A stretch of 46,148 nucleotides of DNA from Flammeovirgaceae bacterium UBA976. Lineage in GTDB: Bacteria; Bacteroidota; Bacteroidia; Cytophagales; Cyclobacteriaceae. The stretch lies in NCBI GenBank assembly GCA_002292365.1, contig DBBU01000061.1, forward strand, positions 1 through 46,148, written 5' to 3'. Made by a program: the position numbers and the translations under genes. Below, piece by piece: positions 35,484 to 44,761 of this stretch; positions within the stretch are counted from its first letter, which is position 1; every line of letters starts with the position of its first letter. The notes under the pieces are model-generated. The model was not told where the DNA came from and ran no database searches. It saw nothing but the letters and a program-made list of their open reading frames with translations.

Positions 35484-37246
35484 ATCAAGAGGCCATTCAA
35501 GCAAAAAAAATAATAGATTCAAAAGTTCTTAAAAAGCTTTTTGCTTTTGCTAAGCCTTATTTGTATCAGTTTTGGATACTGGTCTTTTTGACCGTTTCTA
35601 TGGCTGCCATTGTACCCTTGAGACCTTATATTATTAGAATCATCATTGACAATCAAATTGCTTTAGGAGATTATGAGGGTTTAATTTATATGATAGTATT
35701 GCTTTTGGGTTTATTGTTGCTTCAATCCATAGTCCAATACTTACACACTTTTCTTTCGGGTGTCTTAGGACAATATGTAATTAAGGATATTCGAATTAAA
35801 CTGTTCAGACATGTTCAGTCACTGAGGTTGAAGTTTTTTGATCAAACCCCCATAGGGAGATTGGTAACACGAAATGTTTCAGATATTGAGACCCTTGCGG
35901 AAGTATTTAGTCAAGGGGTAGCCGCCATCATTGGAGATTTATTACAGCTTCTGGTCATCTTTGGTTTTATGCTTTATATTGATTGGGAATTGGCTTTGAT
36001 CAGTCTTTCGACATTGCCCGTTTTAATTTTAGCCACGTATATCTTTAAAGAGCGGGTCAAAGTTTCATTCAATACCGTACGCACTGCAGTGAGCAATCTC
36101 AATACTTTCGTACAGGAGCATATTACGGGTATGAACATCGTGCAAATATTCAACAGTGAGTCAACAGAGCTTAAAAAGTTTAAAGAAATAAACAAAGAAC
36201 ATCGTATGGCAAACATTAAATCAGTGATGTACTATTCGATTTATTTCCCTGTCGCAGAGATCGTTCAAGCTTCTGGTATTGGATTGGTGGTTTGGTTTGG
36301 TGCAGGAGGTGTAATTCAAGAACGGATTGAGGTGGGCGTTTTGATAGCATTCATTATGTACATTCAAATGTTTTTTAGGCCGATCAGAATGATAGCTGAT
36401 CGATTCAACACCTTACAAATGGGCATTGTTTGTGCGACGCGAATAATGGATTTGCTAGACAATAAAGAAACGACATCCAATATAGGTATTTTAGCATTAG
36501 AGGCACTCAAGGGGGCGGTGAAATTTGAGCAGGTTTGGTTCGCCTACAATGAAGAGGACTGGATTCTTAAAAACATTTCATTTGAGGTGAAATCTGGTAA
36601 AACTTTAGCTTTAGTGGGGGCCACTGGGGCTGGGAAAAGCTCCATTGTAAATTTACTCAACAGATTTTATGAAATTAATAAAGGTCATATTTACCTAGAC
36701 GGTCAGGAAATAGAGAATTATGAGCTTTCTTTTTTACGAAAGAATATTGCGGTGGTTTTGCAAGATGTATTTTTATTTTCAGATTCTATTTTCAACAACA
36801 TTACCCTCAAGAATCCAAAGATCTCCCGTGAGCAAGTGTATCAAGCTGCTGATTTGGTAGGTGCCAGTACTTTTATTGAGCGGTTACCTGGGGGTTATGA
36901 TTATGATGTAATGGAACGCGGAGCTACTTTGTCTGTGGGTCAAAGGCAGTTGATTTCTTTTGTGAGAGCTTTGGTATATGATCCTAAAATCATCATTTTA
37001 GATGAAGCGACCTCTTCGGTTGATTCGGATACAGAATTTTTAATTCAAGGGGCCATAAGTAAGTTAATGAAGGGTAGAACTGCCATTGTTGTGGCTCACA
37101 GGTTGTCTACTATCCAAAATGCAGACAACATCATGGTGCTGGATAGAGGAGAGATCAAAGAGCAAGGAACCCATGATGACCTATTAAGTAGAGAAGGCTA
37201 TTATGCCAAACTGCATGAGATGCAATTTAAAGAGGTGATCCTGTGA
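35480..37246 (+). CDS. ABC exporter half, BmrD/MdlB-like (LSVGQ signature)
   Basis: 588 residues, starting at GTG 35480 in the overlap with truA. An N-terminal six-helix exporter membrane domain (about 20-320) precedes an ATPase domain with Walker A GATGAGKSS, signature LSVGQ (484-488; the usual first Gly of LSGGQ is Val), Walker B IIILDE with catalytic Glu509, and AHRLST (H-loop). RQLISFVRALVYDPK matches the BmrD/YheH type. Together with the half at 37788-39578, whose catalytic Glu is Asp, it would make one canonical and one degenerate ATP site. Drug, lipid or peptide export is possible; the substrate is unknown. A small membrane protein gene overlaps its 3' end. Confidence 0.92.
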   Translation: MNQEAIQAKKIIDSKVLKKLFAFAKPYLYQFWILVFLTVSMAAIVPLRPYIIRIIIDNQIALGDYEGLIYMIVLLLGLLLLQSIVQYLHTFLSGVLGQYVIKDIRIKLFRHVQSLRLKFFDQTPIGRLVTRNVSDIETLAEVFSQGVAAIIGDLLQLLVIFGFMLYIDWELALISLSTLPVLILATYIFKERVKVSFNTVRTAVSNLNTFVQEHITGMNIVQIFNSESTELKKFKEINKEHRMANIKSVMYYSIYFPVAEIVQASGIGLVVWFGAGGVIQERIEVGVLIAFIMYIQMFFRPIRMIADRFNTLQMGIVCATRIMDLLDNKETTSNIGILALEALKGAVKFEQVWFAYNEEDWILKNISFEVKSGKTLALVGATGAGKSSIVNLLNRFYEINKGHIYLDGQEIENYELSFLRKNIAVVLQDVFLFSDSIFNNITLKNPKISREQVYQAADLVGASTFIERLPGGYDYDVMERGATLSVGQRQLISFVRALVYDPKIIILDEATSSVDSDTEFLIQGAISKLMKGRTAIVVAHRLSTIQNADNIMVLDRGEIKEQGTHDDLLSREGYYAKLHEMQFKEVIL

Positions 37247-37791
37247 AGTGGACCTCAAAAAATACCTATGCGGTTATCATCTTTTTTTCAATACTGATCA
37301 TGACCTTTTGCGTTCATTACGTTTACACTTTTTTGGGTGGATACCAGGAGGTTGTAGTTTATCATTTAGGAGCGGACCACCGTTTGGTAGTTGGGCGATC
37401 TTTTTCAGGACGTCAAACCTCAAAGACTATTGAGGAATATTACACAGAAAGTCGTGCGATGGTTTTGGACAGTACTTTGAAGGGGACGTTGACTATAGTC
37501 AGTTTTGAAGATCCCAAATTGAATGAGGGCGAAGTGAGTCTTTTTATAGGGGTTATTCTGATTGAAGAAAGTGTAAAGGTGCCTATGGATTATGAACTCA
37601 AAGAATTTGATTGCAATCAAAAGTTGGTCGCTTTTTTAAGTATGCATCCCATGGTGATGCCTAATGCGATAGAGGTAGAGCTAAAATTAAAACAAAAAGC
37701 AGATAGTCTAAATATTGAATTAAGCAATTTTATTTTTGAAATGTATTATTCGGATAATTCTAAGATTATCGAAGCGTGGTCAAAAAATTAG
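37243..37791 (+). CDS. Membrane-anchored protein, possibly GyrI-like fold
   Basis: 182 residues, starting at GTG 37243 in the GTGA overlap with the ABC exporter gene. One N-terminal membrane helix (TYAVIIFFSILIMTFCVHYVY) is followed by a soluble domain of about 145 residues. The pattern GGYQEVVVYHLGADHRLVVG, then GTLTIVSFEDPKLNEGEVSLFIGVIL, is reminiscent of GyrI-like/SOUL-type ligand-binding domains; this is a weak visual match (key blocks EVVVYHLG and GEVSLFIGVIL). Coupling to the exporter suggests an accessory role in transport (inference). Its TAG stop overlaps the stop of the convergent ABC gene. Confidence 0.6.
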   Translation: MKWTSKNTYAVIIFFSILIMTFCVHYVYTFLGGYQEVVVYHLGADHRLVVGRSFSGRQTSKTIEEYYTESRAMVLDSTLKGTLTIVSFEDPKLNEGEVSLFIGVILIEESVKVPMDYELKEFDCNQKLVAFLSMHPMVMPNAIEVELKLKQKADSLNIELSNFIFEMYYSDNSKIIEAWSKN

Positions 37792-39578
37792 GTTGGATTT
37801 TCTTTATCCTGAGCCAATTGCTGCTCATAGATGCCTTTGTAGGCCCCATTGTTTGCTAATAGATTCTCATGGGAACCTTGTTCAATAATGGAACCATCTA
37901 GGAGTACAATGATCTTACTGGCTAACTTTGCCGAGGATACCCGATGAGAAATAATTAATGAAGTACGTCCTTTCATGATTTTTGCCATCGCTTCAAGAAT
38001 TGTATTTTCGGTCTTAGTATCCACGGCGGACAGGGCATCATCTAAAATGAGTATTTTGGGTTCTCTTGCTACCGCACGAGCAATAGATACACGCTGTTTT
38101 TGGCCTCCTGATAAGGTGATGCCTCTTTCTCCTACTCGTGTATCAAATCCGTTAGGTAAATCAACAATGTTATTGAGTAAATCTGCGTCCTTAGCCGCTT
38201 GAATGATTTTTTCTTCATTCATGTCCGGATTACCAAAAGCGATATTATTTCGAATACTATCAGAAAATAAAAACACGTCTTGTGGTACAAAGCCGATTTG
38301 TGATCTTAAGCAAGAAAGATTATATTTCTGAATGAATTGTCCATCTATTTTTAAGGACCCAGAAGAAATATCATACATTCGACAAATTAAGTTGGCGAGG
38401 GTACTTTTTCCAGCGCCCATATTGCCGATGATGGCCACAGATTCTCCTTGATTAATCTTGAATGAAATATTTTTCAACGCATGAATACCTGAATCGGGAT
38501 AAACAAAATTCACCTTTTCAAATTCAATAGTTCCTGTTAAATTTTTTTCTAAATTTTCAGTAGAAATTATATCCGTCTTGGTTTGGAGAAATTCATTAAT
38601 TCTCTTTTGAGAAGCGGCCGCTTGTTGGATGATACTGGTAATCCAACCCAGTGCGGCTACGGGCCAGGTTAATAAGTTCACATAAATAACAAACTCAGCA
38701 ATCACGCCGGTACTGATACTTCCATTAAAAACCTCAACGCCTCCAATATAAATAGTGAGAATAACACTCAGTCCAATAAGAGACATGATAAGGGGAAAGA
38801 AAACTGCTTGAACAAAAGCGAGTTTTAAGGATTTATTTTTATAGTCCGTACTTTCTTTTTCAAATTGAAGGTTGATGTCTTCCTCTCGATCGAAAGCTTT
38901 TATGACTCGAATGCCAGAAAAGGCTTCTTGAACGAACGTTGATAAATTAGATAAGCTTTCTTGAATTTTTTCTGAACGCTTATGAATGATGTTATTGACC
39001 AGATAAATACTGAGAGAGAGTATAGGAAGCGGAAGTAAGGAATAAATAGTTAGTTTAAAATTAATAGAAAACATAAAAGGGATGACCATTAGGAACAAGG
39101 TGAGTAAGGTAATCCCATACATGATGGCGGGTCCGAAATACATGCGAACCTTACTGACATCTTCGGATATTCGGTTCATTAAATCCCCCGTATTGTTTTT
39201 TCTGTAAAAGCTTAAGGGTAAACTTTGATAATGCTCAAAAATTTCATTTTTTAAATCATATTCAATGATTCGAGACATCACGATAATAGTTTGCCTCATG
39301 AAAAACATAAAAATGCCTCTCAAAAGTGCAGAGATCAATATTAATATACCCAATACCCAAATAGATTTTGCAAATAATGCATAAGCATTGGTTTGAAGAT
39401 CAAAACCATCAAAGAGTTTAAAAAGCTCATAATTACCTTTCAATAGGTCAAATGAATACCTTACCAAAACTGCAGGTATGATGGAAAAATAATTGGCGAT
39501 GATGATAAATAGTGTACCCAATATAAGGTGATACTTATATTTAAATAGGTATTTATTCAAATAGGCTAAATCATGCAC
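37788..39578 (-). CDS. ABC exporter half, BmrC/MdlA-like (Walker B Asp instead of Glu)
   Basis: 596 residues. A six-helix exporter membrane domain (about 15-320; the loop FYRKNNTGDLMNRISEDV is typical of this type) precedes an ATPase domain with Walker A GNMGAGKST, signature LSGGQ and Walker B ILILDD. Asp514 occupies the place of the catalytic Glu, as in BmrC and TM287, the degenerate members of heterodimeric exporters. The H-loop His is kept (ISHRVSS). It probably pairs with the half at 35480-37246, which has an intact Walker B but an altered LSVGQ. Unusually, the two genes are convergent instead of tandem, with the GyrI-like gene between them. The substrate is unknown. Confidence 0.92.
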   Translation of the reverse strand: MHDLAYLNKYLFKYKYHLILGTLFIIIANYFSIIPAVLVRYSFDLLKGNYELFKLFDGFDLQTNAYALFAKSIWVLGILILISALLRGIFMFFMRQTIIVMSRIIEYDLKNEIFEHYQSLPLSFYRKNNTGDLMNRISEDVSKVRMYFGPAIMYGITLLTLFLMVIPFMFSINFKLTIYSLLPLPILSLSIYLVNNIIHKRSEKIQESLSNLSTFVQEAFSGIRVIKAFDREEDINLQFEKESTDYKNKSLKLAFVQAVFFPLIMSLIGLSVILTIYIGGVEVFNGSISTGVIAEFVIYVNLLTWPVAALGWITSIIQQAAASQKRINEFLQTKTDIISTENLEKNLTGTIEFEKVNFVYPDSGIHALKNISFKINQGESVAIIGNMGAGKSTLANLICRMYDISSGSLKIDGQFIQKYNLSCLRSQIGFVPQDVFLFSDSIRNNIAFGNPDMNEEKIIQAAKDADLLNNIVDLPNGFDTRVGERGITLSGGQKQRVSIARAVAREPKILILDDALSAVDTKTENTILEAMAKIMKGRTSLIISHRVSSAKLASKIIVLLDGSIIEQGSHENLLANNGAYKGIYEQQLAQDKENPT

Positions 39579-39697
39579 AGGTTATAAAAGGATTGAAATT
39601 CTGAGTGATAATTTGATATAAACAAGGTATTTTTGACTTTTTATTTATTGTTCTGACTTAAAATGATAGTAAAGTTAGATTAGAATTTCTTTTAAAA

Positions 39698-40801
39698 ATG
39701 GGAAAAGACTCCATTCAGCTGAAAAGTCAAACAATTTTAGATAAAATGTCGGACACGTCACATGAACAACTCATTTTTTGCAGTGATCATGTGCTTGGAT
39801 TGAAAGCAATTATTTCTATTCACAACACGGTGCTTGGCCCTGCCATGGGAGGGACACGTATGTGGAATTATACCTCAGAGGAAGCTGCCATACAAGATGC
39901 TTTAAGGTTGTCCAGAGGGATGACTTTTAAAAATTCGATTGCCGGATTAAATATTGGGGGTGGTAAAGCAGTAATCATCGGAGATGCTAAAAAAATTAAA
40001 GGCGAAAAACTGATGCGTCGATTTGGGAAGTTTGTCAATGGTTTGGGGGGGCAATATTGGACGGCTGAAGATGTCAATATGACCATGCAGGACATGGAAT
40101 ATATCCGCATGGAGACGCCTTATGTAGCAGGTCTTCCAGAAAAAATGGGTGGATCCGGAGACCCTAGTCCCATAACTGCATATGGTGTTTTTTGTGGGAT
40201 GAAGGCTTGTGCTAAAGTAGTTTATGGAACAGATACCCTGGCAGGCAAAAAAATATTGGTCCAAGGTTTGGGAAATGTAGGTTCCTATTTAATTGAACTA
40301 CTGGTGAAGGAACGAGCACTTATTTTGGTTTCAGACATTTTTGAAGATAAGATCAAAAGGATAACAGAACGTTTTAAGGTTACTGTGGTGGCGGCGGATG
40401 AAGTGTATCGTGCAGACATAGATATTTATGCACCTTGTGCTTTGGGAGCTACGATTAACAGTCAGACCATACCTAAGATGAAGTGTAAAATTATTGCAGG
40501 AGGTGCTAACAATCAATTGGAGGATGAAGCTTTACATGCAAAAATGCTTCAGGATCAAGGCATACTTTATGGTCCAGATTTTCTCATTAACTCAGGCGGT
40601 ATCATTAATGTTTATTTTGAACAGCAAGGGAATTACCATCGGTCTAAAGTTTTAGAAAAGGCGGAAGATATCTATAAAATGACTACTGATGTGATTAATT
40701 TTGCTTCAGTAAATAATATTACGACGCATCAATCTGCCTTGAATATAGCAGCGAAGCGTATCGAAGATTTTAGTAGGCTCAAATCACCTACTTTTAAATA
40801 G
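39698..40801 (+). CDS. Leucine/valine dehydrogenase (Glu/Leu/Phe/Val dehydrogenase family)
   Basis: 367 residues, normal for the family. It reversibly deaminates branched-chain amino acids with NAD. The signatures are GPAMGGTRMW, LSRGMTFKNSIAGLNIGGGKAVI with the catalytic Lys in GGGKA, TAEDVNM, and a Rossmann motif VQGLGNVGSYL (key blocks GPAMGGTRMW, GGGKAVI, GLGNVGS). SGGIINVYFE is conserved near the C-terminus. It lies 119 bp from the divergent ABC gene; a TATTTTTG at 39628 lacks a suitably spaced TTG. It might provide branched precursors for the iso-fatty acids common in Bacteroidota (inference). Confidence 0.93.
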   Translation: MGKDSIQLKSQTILDKMSDTSHEQLIFCSDHVLGLKAIISIHNTVLGPAMGGTRMWNYTSEEAAIQDALRLSRGMTFKNSIAGLNIGGGKAVIIGDAKKIKGEKLMRRFGKFVNGLGGQYWTAEDVNMTMQDMEYIRMETPYVAGLPEKMGGSGDPSPITAYGVFCGMKACAKVVYGTDTLAGKKILVQGLGNVGSYLIELLVKERALILVSDIFEDKIKRITERFKVTVVAADEVYRADIDIYAPCALGATINSQTIPKMKCKIIAGGANNQLEDEALHAKMLQDQGILYGPDFLINSGGIINVYFEQQGNYHRSKVLEKAEDIYKMTTDVINFASVNNITTHQSALNIAAKRIEDFSRLKSPTFK

Positions 40802-40817
40802 ATTAAAGTTCTTTAAA

Positions 40818-41981
40818 ATGTTAAATAGGAGGGTTTTAAGAGTGAAGGCCATGCAGTCTTTGTATAGCTATTTCTTAATGAAAGCATCTGTATGTGATTT
40901 AATTGAAGAAGAGTTGGTTGCAAAATACTCTTTAGACCCTGCGCTGCATGATTTTTCGGATTGCGAGTTATTTGAGGCTAAACAAAATTTAATTAAAATC
41001 TGTTTTAGAAATAGGTTTTTAGATGAATCTTCGCATACGATGGTAGCACTGGATGAGGAAGATCTTCAAGAAGTTGAAAATAGCTATCTAAAATATGAAA
41101 ACCTGATTACGAAAGAGGTAAAAAGCATTAGACAGAACATGATGGCCGAGCGTGCTCGACTTAAAAAATTATATCTAAAAATACTTTTGCTACCTGTCTC
41201 ATTTGCCTTTGTGGATAAGCAGGAACAGGATAAAATAAAAAGTAGTCCTGCTAGGTCAGCTTCGAGTGGAAATTTATCTAGTAACGTGTTGATTGCGAAG
41301 ATCAAAGAAGATTCTAACTTGTACGAAGCGGTAAAAAAAGGAGAAGTTGACTGGGAAGCGGAAAGTGATGTTGTAGTGCAGTGGTACAAAGATGTTTTGA
41401 GAGTAGATGAATTCATGATACGCTTTCAGGAACTCAAAGAGCCCACACAAGAACAGCAACTAGAATGTGTACAATACCTTTATAAAAAAGTCATCTTTAA
41501 AAGTGAGATTATTGGGGCCTATTTTGATCAAAATGACTTGAGATGGAATGAAAATAAATCCATCATTAGGAGTATGGTTCTCAAAACATTGAAGTATTTT
41601 AATTTTGAAAACCCACTGGAATTGCAGCCATTGAGCCACAACGAAGATGAAGATTTTGAATATTTTGAAACTTTATTTTCCGAAACGATGAGGCGCGAAT
41701 ATGAGTTGGAAATGATCATTTCTAAAAGAGCGAAAAATTGGGATGCCTCTCGAATGGCCATGACTGACTTGGTAATTTTGAAAATGGCTTTGGCAGAAAT
41801 GATGACCTTTCCGAGCATTCCGATTAAGGTGACCATCAATGAATATATTGAGATTTCCAAAAATTACAGTACGCCAAGAAGTAAACAATTTGTGAATGGA
41901 ATTTTGGATGTTTTGGCAAACGAGTTATCTTCGGAGGGTGTTATTAAAAAAAGTGGCAGAGGTTTAATAGATAATAAATAA
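40818..41981 (+). CDS. nusB: Transcription antitermination protein NusB with long N-terminal extension
   Basis: 387 residues, whereas E. coli NusB has about 139. It begins MLNRRVLRVKAMQSLYSYF, a NusB-like first helix, but the main NusB domain is the C-terminal third (YELEMIISKRAKNWDASRMAMTDLVILKMALAEMM, then IPIKVTINEYIEISKNYSTPRSKQFVNGILD; key blocks KNWDASRMAMTD and VTINEYIEISKNYS). The extended form is usual in Bacteroidota, so it is not a recent fusion. NusB binds boxA RNA with NusE to prevent premature termination at rRNA operons. It is followed 7 bp later by the YtxH-like gene. Confidence 0.93.
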   Translation: MLNRRVLRVKAMQSLYSYFLMKASVCDLIEEELVAKYSLDPALHDFSDCELFEAKQNLIKICFRNRFLDESSHTMVALDEEDLQEVENSYLKYENLITKEVKSIRQNMMAERARLKKLYLKILLLPVSFAFVDKQEQDKIKSSPARSASSGNLSSNVLIAKIKEDSNLYEAVKKGEVDWEAESDVVVQWYKDVLRVDEFMIRFQELKEPTQEQQLECVQYLYKKVIFKSEIIGAYFDQNDLRWNENKSIIRSMVLKTLKYFNFENPLELQPLSHNEDEDFEYFETLFSETMRREYELEMIISKRAKNWDASRMAMTDLVILKMALAEMMTFPSIPIKVTINEYIEISKNYSTPRSKQFVNGILDVLANELSSEGVIKKSGRGLIDNK

Positions 41982-41988
41982 AAAAATC

Positions 41989-42291
41989 ATGAGTAAAAAT
42001 TCAGGGAATTCATTTTTTGCCTTTCTATTTGGTATTTTTGCTGGAGGCATTTTGGGGCTTTTGTATGCTCCTGAGAAAGGAACACATACACGCGATCGGC
42101 TATCATTTTTGCTAGATAAGTATAAAAAAAGAGTGGAGGAGTTAATGGAAGAGCTGGTAGAAGGCAAAAATTTAAAAGACAATAAGGCCAAGTCAGAAGG
42201 AAAAAAAATCATCGATGATACCAAAAAAAAAGCCGAAGAGTTGCTTGATGATGTGAATGGTTTAATTAATCAGATAAAAAAATCAGATTGA
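41989..42291 (+). CDS. YtxH-domain protein
   Basis: 100 residues. A single N-terminal glycine-rich membrane segment (FFAFLFGIFAGGILGLLYAP) is followed by EKGTHTRDRLSFLLDK, then a lysine- and glutamate-rich helix likely to be a coiled coil. This is the YtxH pattern (key block GGILGLLYAPEKGT). Such small membrane proteins are linked to general stress in Firmicutes, but their role in Bacteroidota is unknown. It begins 7 bp after nusB and is probably co-transcribed. Confidence 0.88.
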   Translation: MSKNSGNSFFAFLFGIFAGGILGLLYAPEKGTHTRDRLSFLLDKYKKRVEELMEELVEGKNLKDNKAKSEGKKIIDDTKKKAEELLDDVNGLINQIKKSD

Positions 42292-42357
42292 TTAAATAAC
42301 AAAAGAGCTATATTAAGACGCTATTTTCTTTAAATTTGAATAAAATTTTAATACAAA

Positions 42358-42876
42358 ATGAAACAGATAACTAAAATTACATTGATATTAAGCCTAGCAT
42401 TGATAGGCTTCAGTTGTTCGAATAAAGAATTGGAATCACGCCTAGCTAAATTAGAAGGTAAGATGGCCCAATTAGAGACTAAAAACGGAGTAAGAACTAC
42501 TCCAGCGGCACCGACGTCAGCCCAAGTGCCGGACGTAAAGCCAGATGGTCCACTTCCGACGTTCAAATTTTCAGAAGAAAGTTTTGACTTTGGTACGATT
42601 ACAGAAGGAGACGTAGTAGATCATGTTTTTTCATTCGTGAATGACGGGGATGCTCCTTTAATCATCAGCAGTGCCACTGCATCTTGTGGATGTACCGTGC
42701 CTGTATGGCCTAAGGCACCTATTGCTCCTGGCGAAGAAGCAGAAATTAAGGTGCAGTTTAACAGTCGAAGTAAGCCAGGTATTCAGAACAAGACGGTAAC
42801 CGTTACGGCCAACACTTATCCTAAAGTAACCCGCTTGAAAATTAAAGCAAATGTGAACAAAGCAAATCCATCATAA
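42358..42876 (+). CDS. DUF1573-domain lipoprotein
   Basis: 172 residues. The signal peptide ends with a lipobox (LIGFSCSN), then a short coiled-coil stretch (LESRLAKLEGKMAQLETK), a proline-rich linker, and an immunoglobulin-like DUF1573 domain (FDFGTITEGDVVDHVFSFVN, ATASCGCTVPVWP, PGEEAEIKVQFNSRSKPG). The CGC motif is characteristic. The domain function is unknown; it is envelope-located. A TAAATTTG at 42331-42338 resembles a -7 element, but no spaced TTG was found. It is followed 6 bp later by yajC. Confidence 0.9.
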   Translation: MKQITKITLILSLALIGFSCSNKELESRLAKLEGKMAQLETKNGVRTTPAAPTSAQVPDVKPDGPLPTFKFSEESFDFGTITEGDVVDHVFSFVNDGDAPLIISSATASCGCTVPVWPKAPIAPGEEAEIKVQFNSRSKPGIQNKTVTVTANTYPKVTRLKIKANVNKANPS

Positions 42877-42882
42877 GTCGTT

Positions 42883-43191
42883 ATGTTGGAAATCATATTT
42901 TTACAGGCATCAGGAAATAACTATTCCCAATTCATCATGCTGGGAGGCATGGTTGCTATATTTTACTTCTTTTTTATTCGTCCACAGCAAAAAAAGCAAA
43001 AGGACACTAAAAAATTTATTGAAGCGGTGAAAAAAGGAGATATGGTAGTGACGTTGGGGGGTATACATGGGAAAGTATTTTCGGTTGATGAGGCTACCAT
43101 TACCCTTGATGTAGATCGGGGGAATAAGTTGGTGGTTGAGAAATCATCTCTCTCATTAGATACCAGTGCTCAATACGTATCCAAGAAATAG
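42883..43191 (+). CDS. yajC: Preprotein translocase subunit YajC
   Basis: 102 residues. One N-terminal membrane helix (MLGGMVAIFYFFFIRPQQKK with the typical FFIRPQQKKQK end) is followed by a small soluble domain (KKGDMVVTLGGIHGKVFSVDE, key block VVTLGGIHGKV). YajC associates with SecDF at the Sec translocon. Length and motifs match the family. It lies between the DUF1573 and YbbR-like genes, an arrangement I regard as common in Cytophagales. Confidence 0.95.
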   Translation: MLEIIFLQASGNNYSQFIMLGGMVAIFYFFFIRPQQKKQKDTKKFIEAVKKGDMVVTLGGIHGKVFSVDEATITLDVDRGNKLVVEKSSLSLDTSAQYVSKK

Positions 43192-43206
43192 CTTAGGTAT
43201 GATTTG

Positions 43207-44148
43207 ATGATCAACTTTAGTAATTTTACAAATAATAACTGGAAGGTAGTATTGATCTCCATCACGGGGGCTGCTACCTTTTGGCTTTTTAGGGCACTGA
43301 ATAAGTCACATAGTGCGCTCATCAGTTATCCGATTGAATTCGTTTTTAATGTAGACAGCACTGTAGTCATGAATCCACTGCCAACTACGATTAAAATAGA
43401 TGTAAGCAGTGGCGGCTGGAATTTATTCAGAAGGACGTTGATATTTAGTATTGATCCTATCCAGGTAGAACTAGATAATCCTTCCGAAGTCAATTTTCTG
43501 ACCCAATCATTCTTAAGACCAATTGTTGAAGATCAGCTAAAAGGGCTTACTATAAACTATATTGTTACAGATACTTTATTCCTTAGCATTGAACGAAAGA
43601 TAACGAAGCGGATGATATTAAAGGTAGATAGCTTGAGCTTGCCCCTCGAAGAAGATTATCAGCTTATGTCTAATATAACCATTCAACCTGACCATGTTGT
43701 GTTGACCGGACCTAAATCTATTATTAACTCTTTTGAATCAGATTTCTACATTACCCTAGACGAGAATAATATTGATGAGGATTTTTATGGTAGGATAGAA
43801 GTTCCCATAGTATTTGAAGACCTCATTCAATCTGATCCTAGTGAGGTCAATGTAAGTTTTGAGGTGGAGAAGTTTAAAAATGTTAAGATAGGGGTTCCAA
43901 TTATCTTGCAGAATTTTCCTTCCAATCGAGTGACTACGCTGCTAGATTCTATAGTGAATGTGACCTATAGGGTCAAGGAGTCTTTTAAAGAGGATTTTTC
44001 GTCAGAGGATTTTTATGTAGTCCTAGATTATGATTTTTTAAAAACAGATTCTTTGGGTGTACCTGTACTGATCAAGTATCCTGATACCTTGCGAACCGTG
44101 AGTATGGACTCCCAAAAAGTGAGATTTCGGTACGAAAATGAAGAATAG
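43207..44148 (+). CDS. YbbR-like domain protein
   Basis: 313 residues from ATG 43207; a TTG directly before it is the alternative. It has an N-terminal membrane helix (WKVVLISITGAATFWLFRAL) and then repeated YbbR-like beta domains (VDSTVVMNPLPTTIKIDVSSGG, VDSLSLPLEEDYQLMSNITIQPDHVVLTGPKSII, key blocks PTTIKIDVSGG-like and PDHVVLTGPKS). In Firmicutes YbbR/CdaR regulates a cyclic-di-AMP cyclase, but no cyclase gene lies here. The gene overlaps coaE by 11 bp, indicating coupling. Confidence 0.82.
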   Translation: MINFSNFTNNNWKVVLISITGAATFWLFRALNKSHSALISYPIEFVFNVDSTVVMNPLPTTIKIDVSSGGWNLFRRTLIFSIDPIQVELDNPSEVNFLTQSFLRPIVEDQLKGLTINYIVTDTLFLSIERKITKRMILKVDSLSLPLEEDYQLMSNITIQPDHVVLTGPKSIINSFESDFYITLDENNIDEDFYGRIEVPIVFEDLIQSDPSEVNVSFEVEKFKNVKIGVPIILQNFPSNRVTTLLDSIVNVTYRVKESFKEDFSSEDFYVVLDYDFLKTDSLGVPVLIKYPDTLRTVSMDSQKVRFRYENEE

Positions 44149-44743
44149 TTCGTTATTGATAGGTATTACTGGGGGGATCGGGAGTGGTAAGAGCCTGATA
44201 AGTAGTATTTTTAATAAACTGGGGCTACGAGTGTACGATGCAGATAGGCGAGCCAAATGGCTGATGGCTCATGACCCAAATATTAAGTCTCAACTGATTG
44301 AATTATTGGGTTCAGAAAGTTATACTGAGCAAGGATTGAATAGGTCCTTCATTGCACGTAAATCTTTTAATAACGAAAATATTTTGACTCGATTAAATGC
44401 GATAGTTCATCCAGAAGTAGACGCCGACTTTACCAGATGGGTAGCATTGCATGATTCCAGCCCAGTTTTGTTAAAAGAATCAGCCTTAATTTTTGAAACC
44501 TCTTCACATACTGAATTAGATCAAGTTATTTTGGTTTTGTCACCAAGTGCACTGAGAATTAAAAGAGTTTTGGCCCGTGATTTACATCGAGATAAGAAAG
44601 ATATTGAAGCGATCATTTCGCGCCAGTTGCCAGCTGCAGAAACTAGTTTATTGGCACATTTCATTATAAAGAATGATGAAAGAAACTTATTACTTCCCCA
44701 GGTCCTGAGTATTCACAAAGCTTTGATAGCTCAGGCGAGTTGA
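44138..44743 (+). CDS. coaE: Dephospho-CoA kinase
   Basis: 201 residues, normal for CoaE. It phosphorylates dephospho-CoA with ATP in the last step of coenzyme A synthesis. The P-loop is GITGGIGSGKS with Lys18; VYDADRRAKWLM is the substrate Asp region, and VHPEV and ESALIFET follow. It overlaps the YbbR-like gene by 11 bp. Its stop lies 18 bp from the stop of the convergent WG-repeat gene, and no terminator is evident. Confidence 0.96.
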   Translation: MKNSSLLIGITGGIGSGKSLISSIFNKLGLRVYDADRRAKWLMAHDPNIKSQLIELLGSESYTEQGLNRSFIARKSFNNENILTRLNAIVHPEVDADFTRWVALHDSSPVLLKESALIFETSSHTELDQVILVLSPSALRIKRVLARDLHRDKKDIEAIISRQLPAAETSLLAHFIIKNDERNLLLPQVLSIHKALIAQAS

Positions 44744-44761
44744 TTACAAAGGGCTAATTTT

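Noticed and set aside
39628..39635. TATTTTTG as a promoter for leucine dehydrogenase
   Set aside because: The nearest TTG elements are 12 and 32 bases away, outside the expected spacing.
40818..41981. NusB as a novel fusion protein
   Set aside because: The long N-terminal extension is the usual form in Bacteroidota.
42331..42338. TAAATTTG as a promoter for the DUF1573 gene
   Set aside because: No TTG at a suitable distance; mentioned only in the gene entry.
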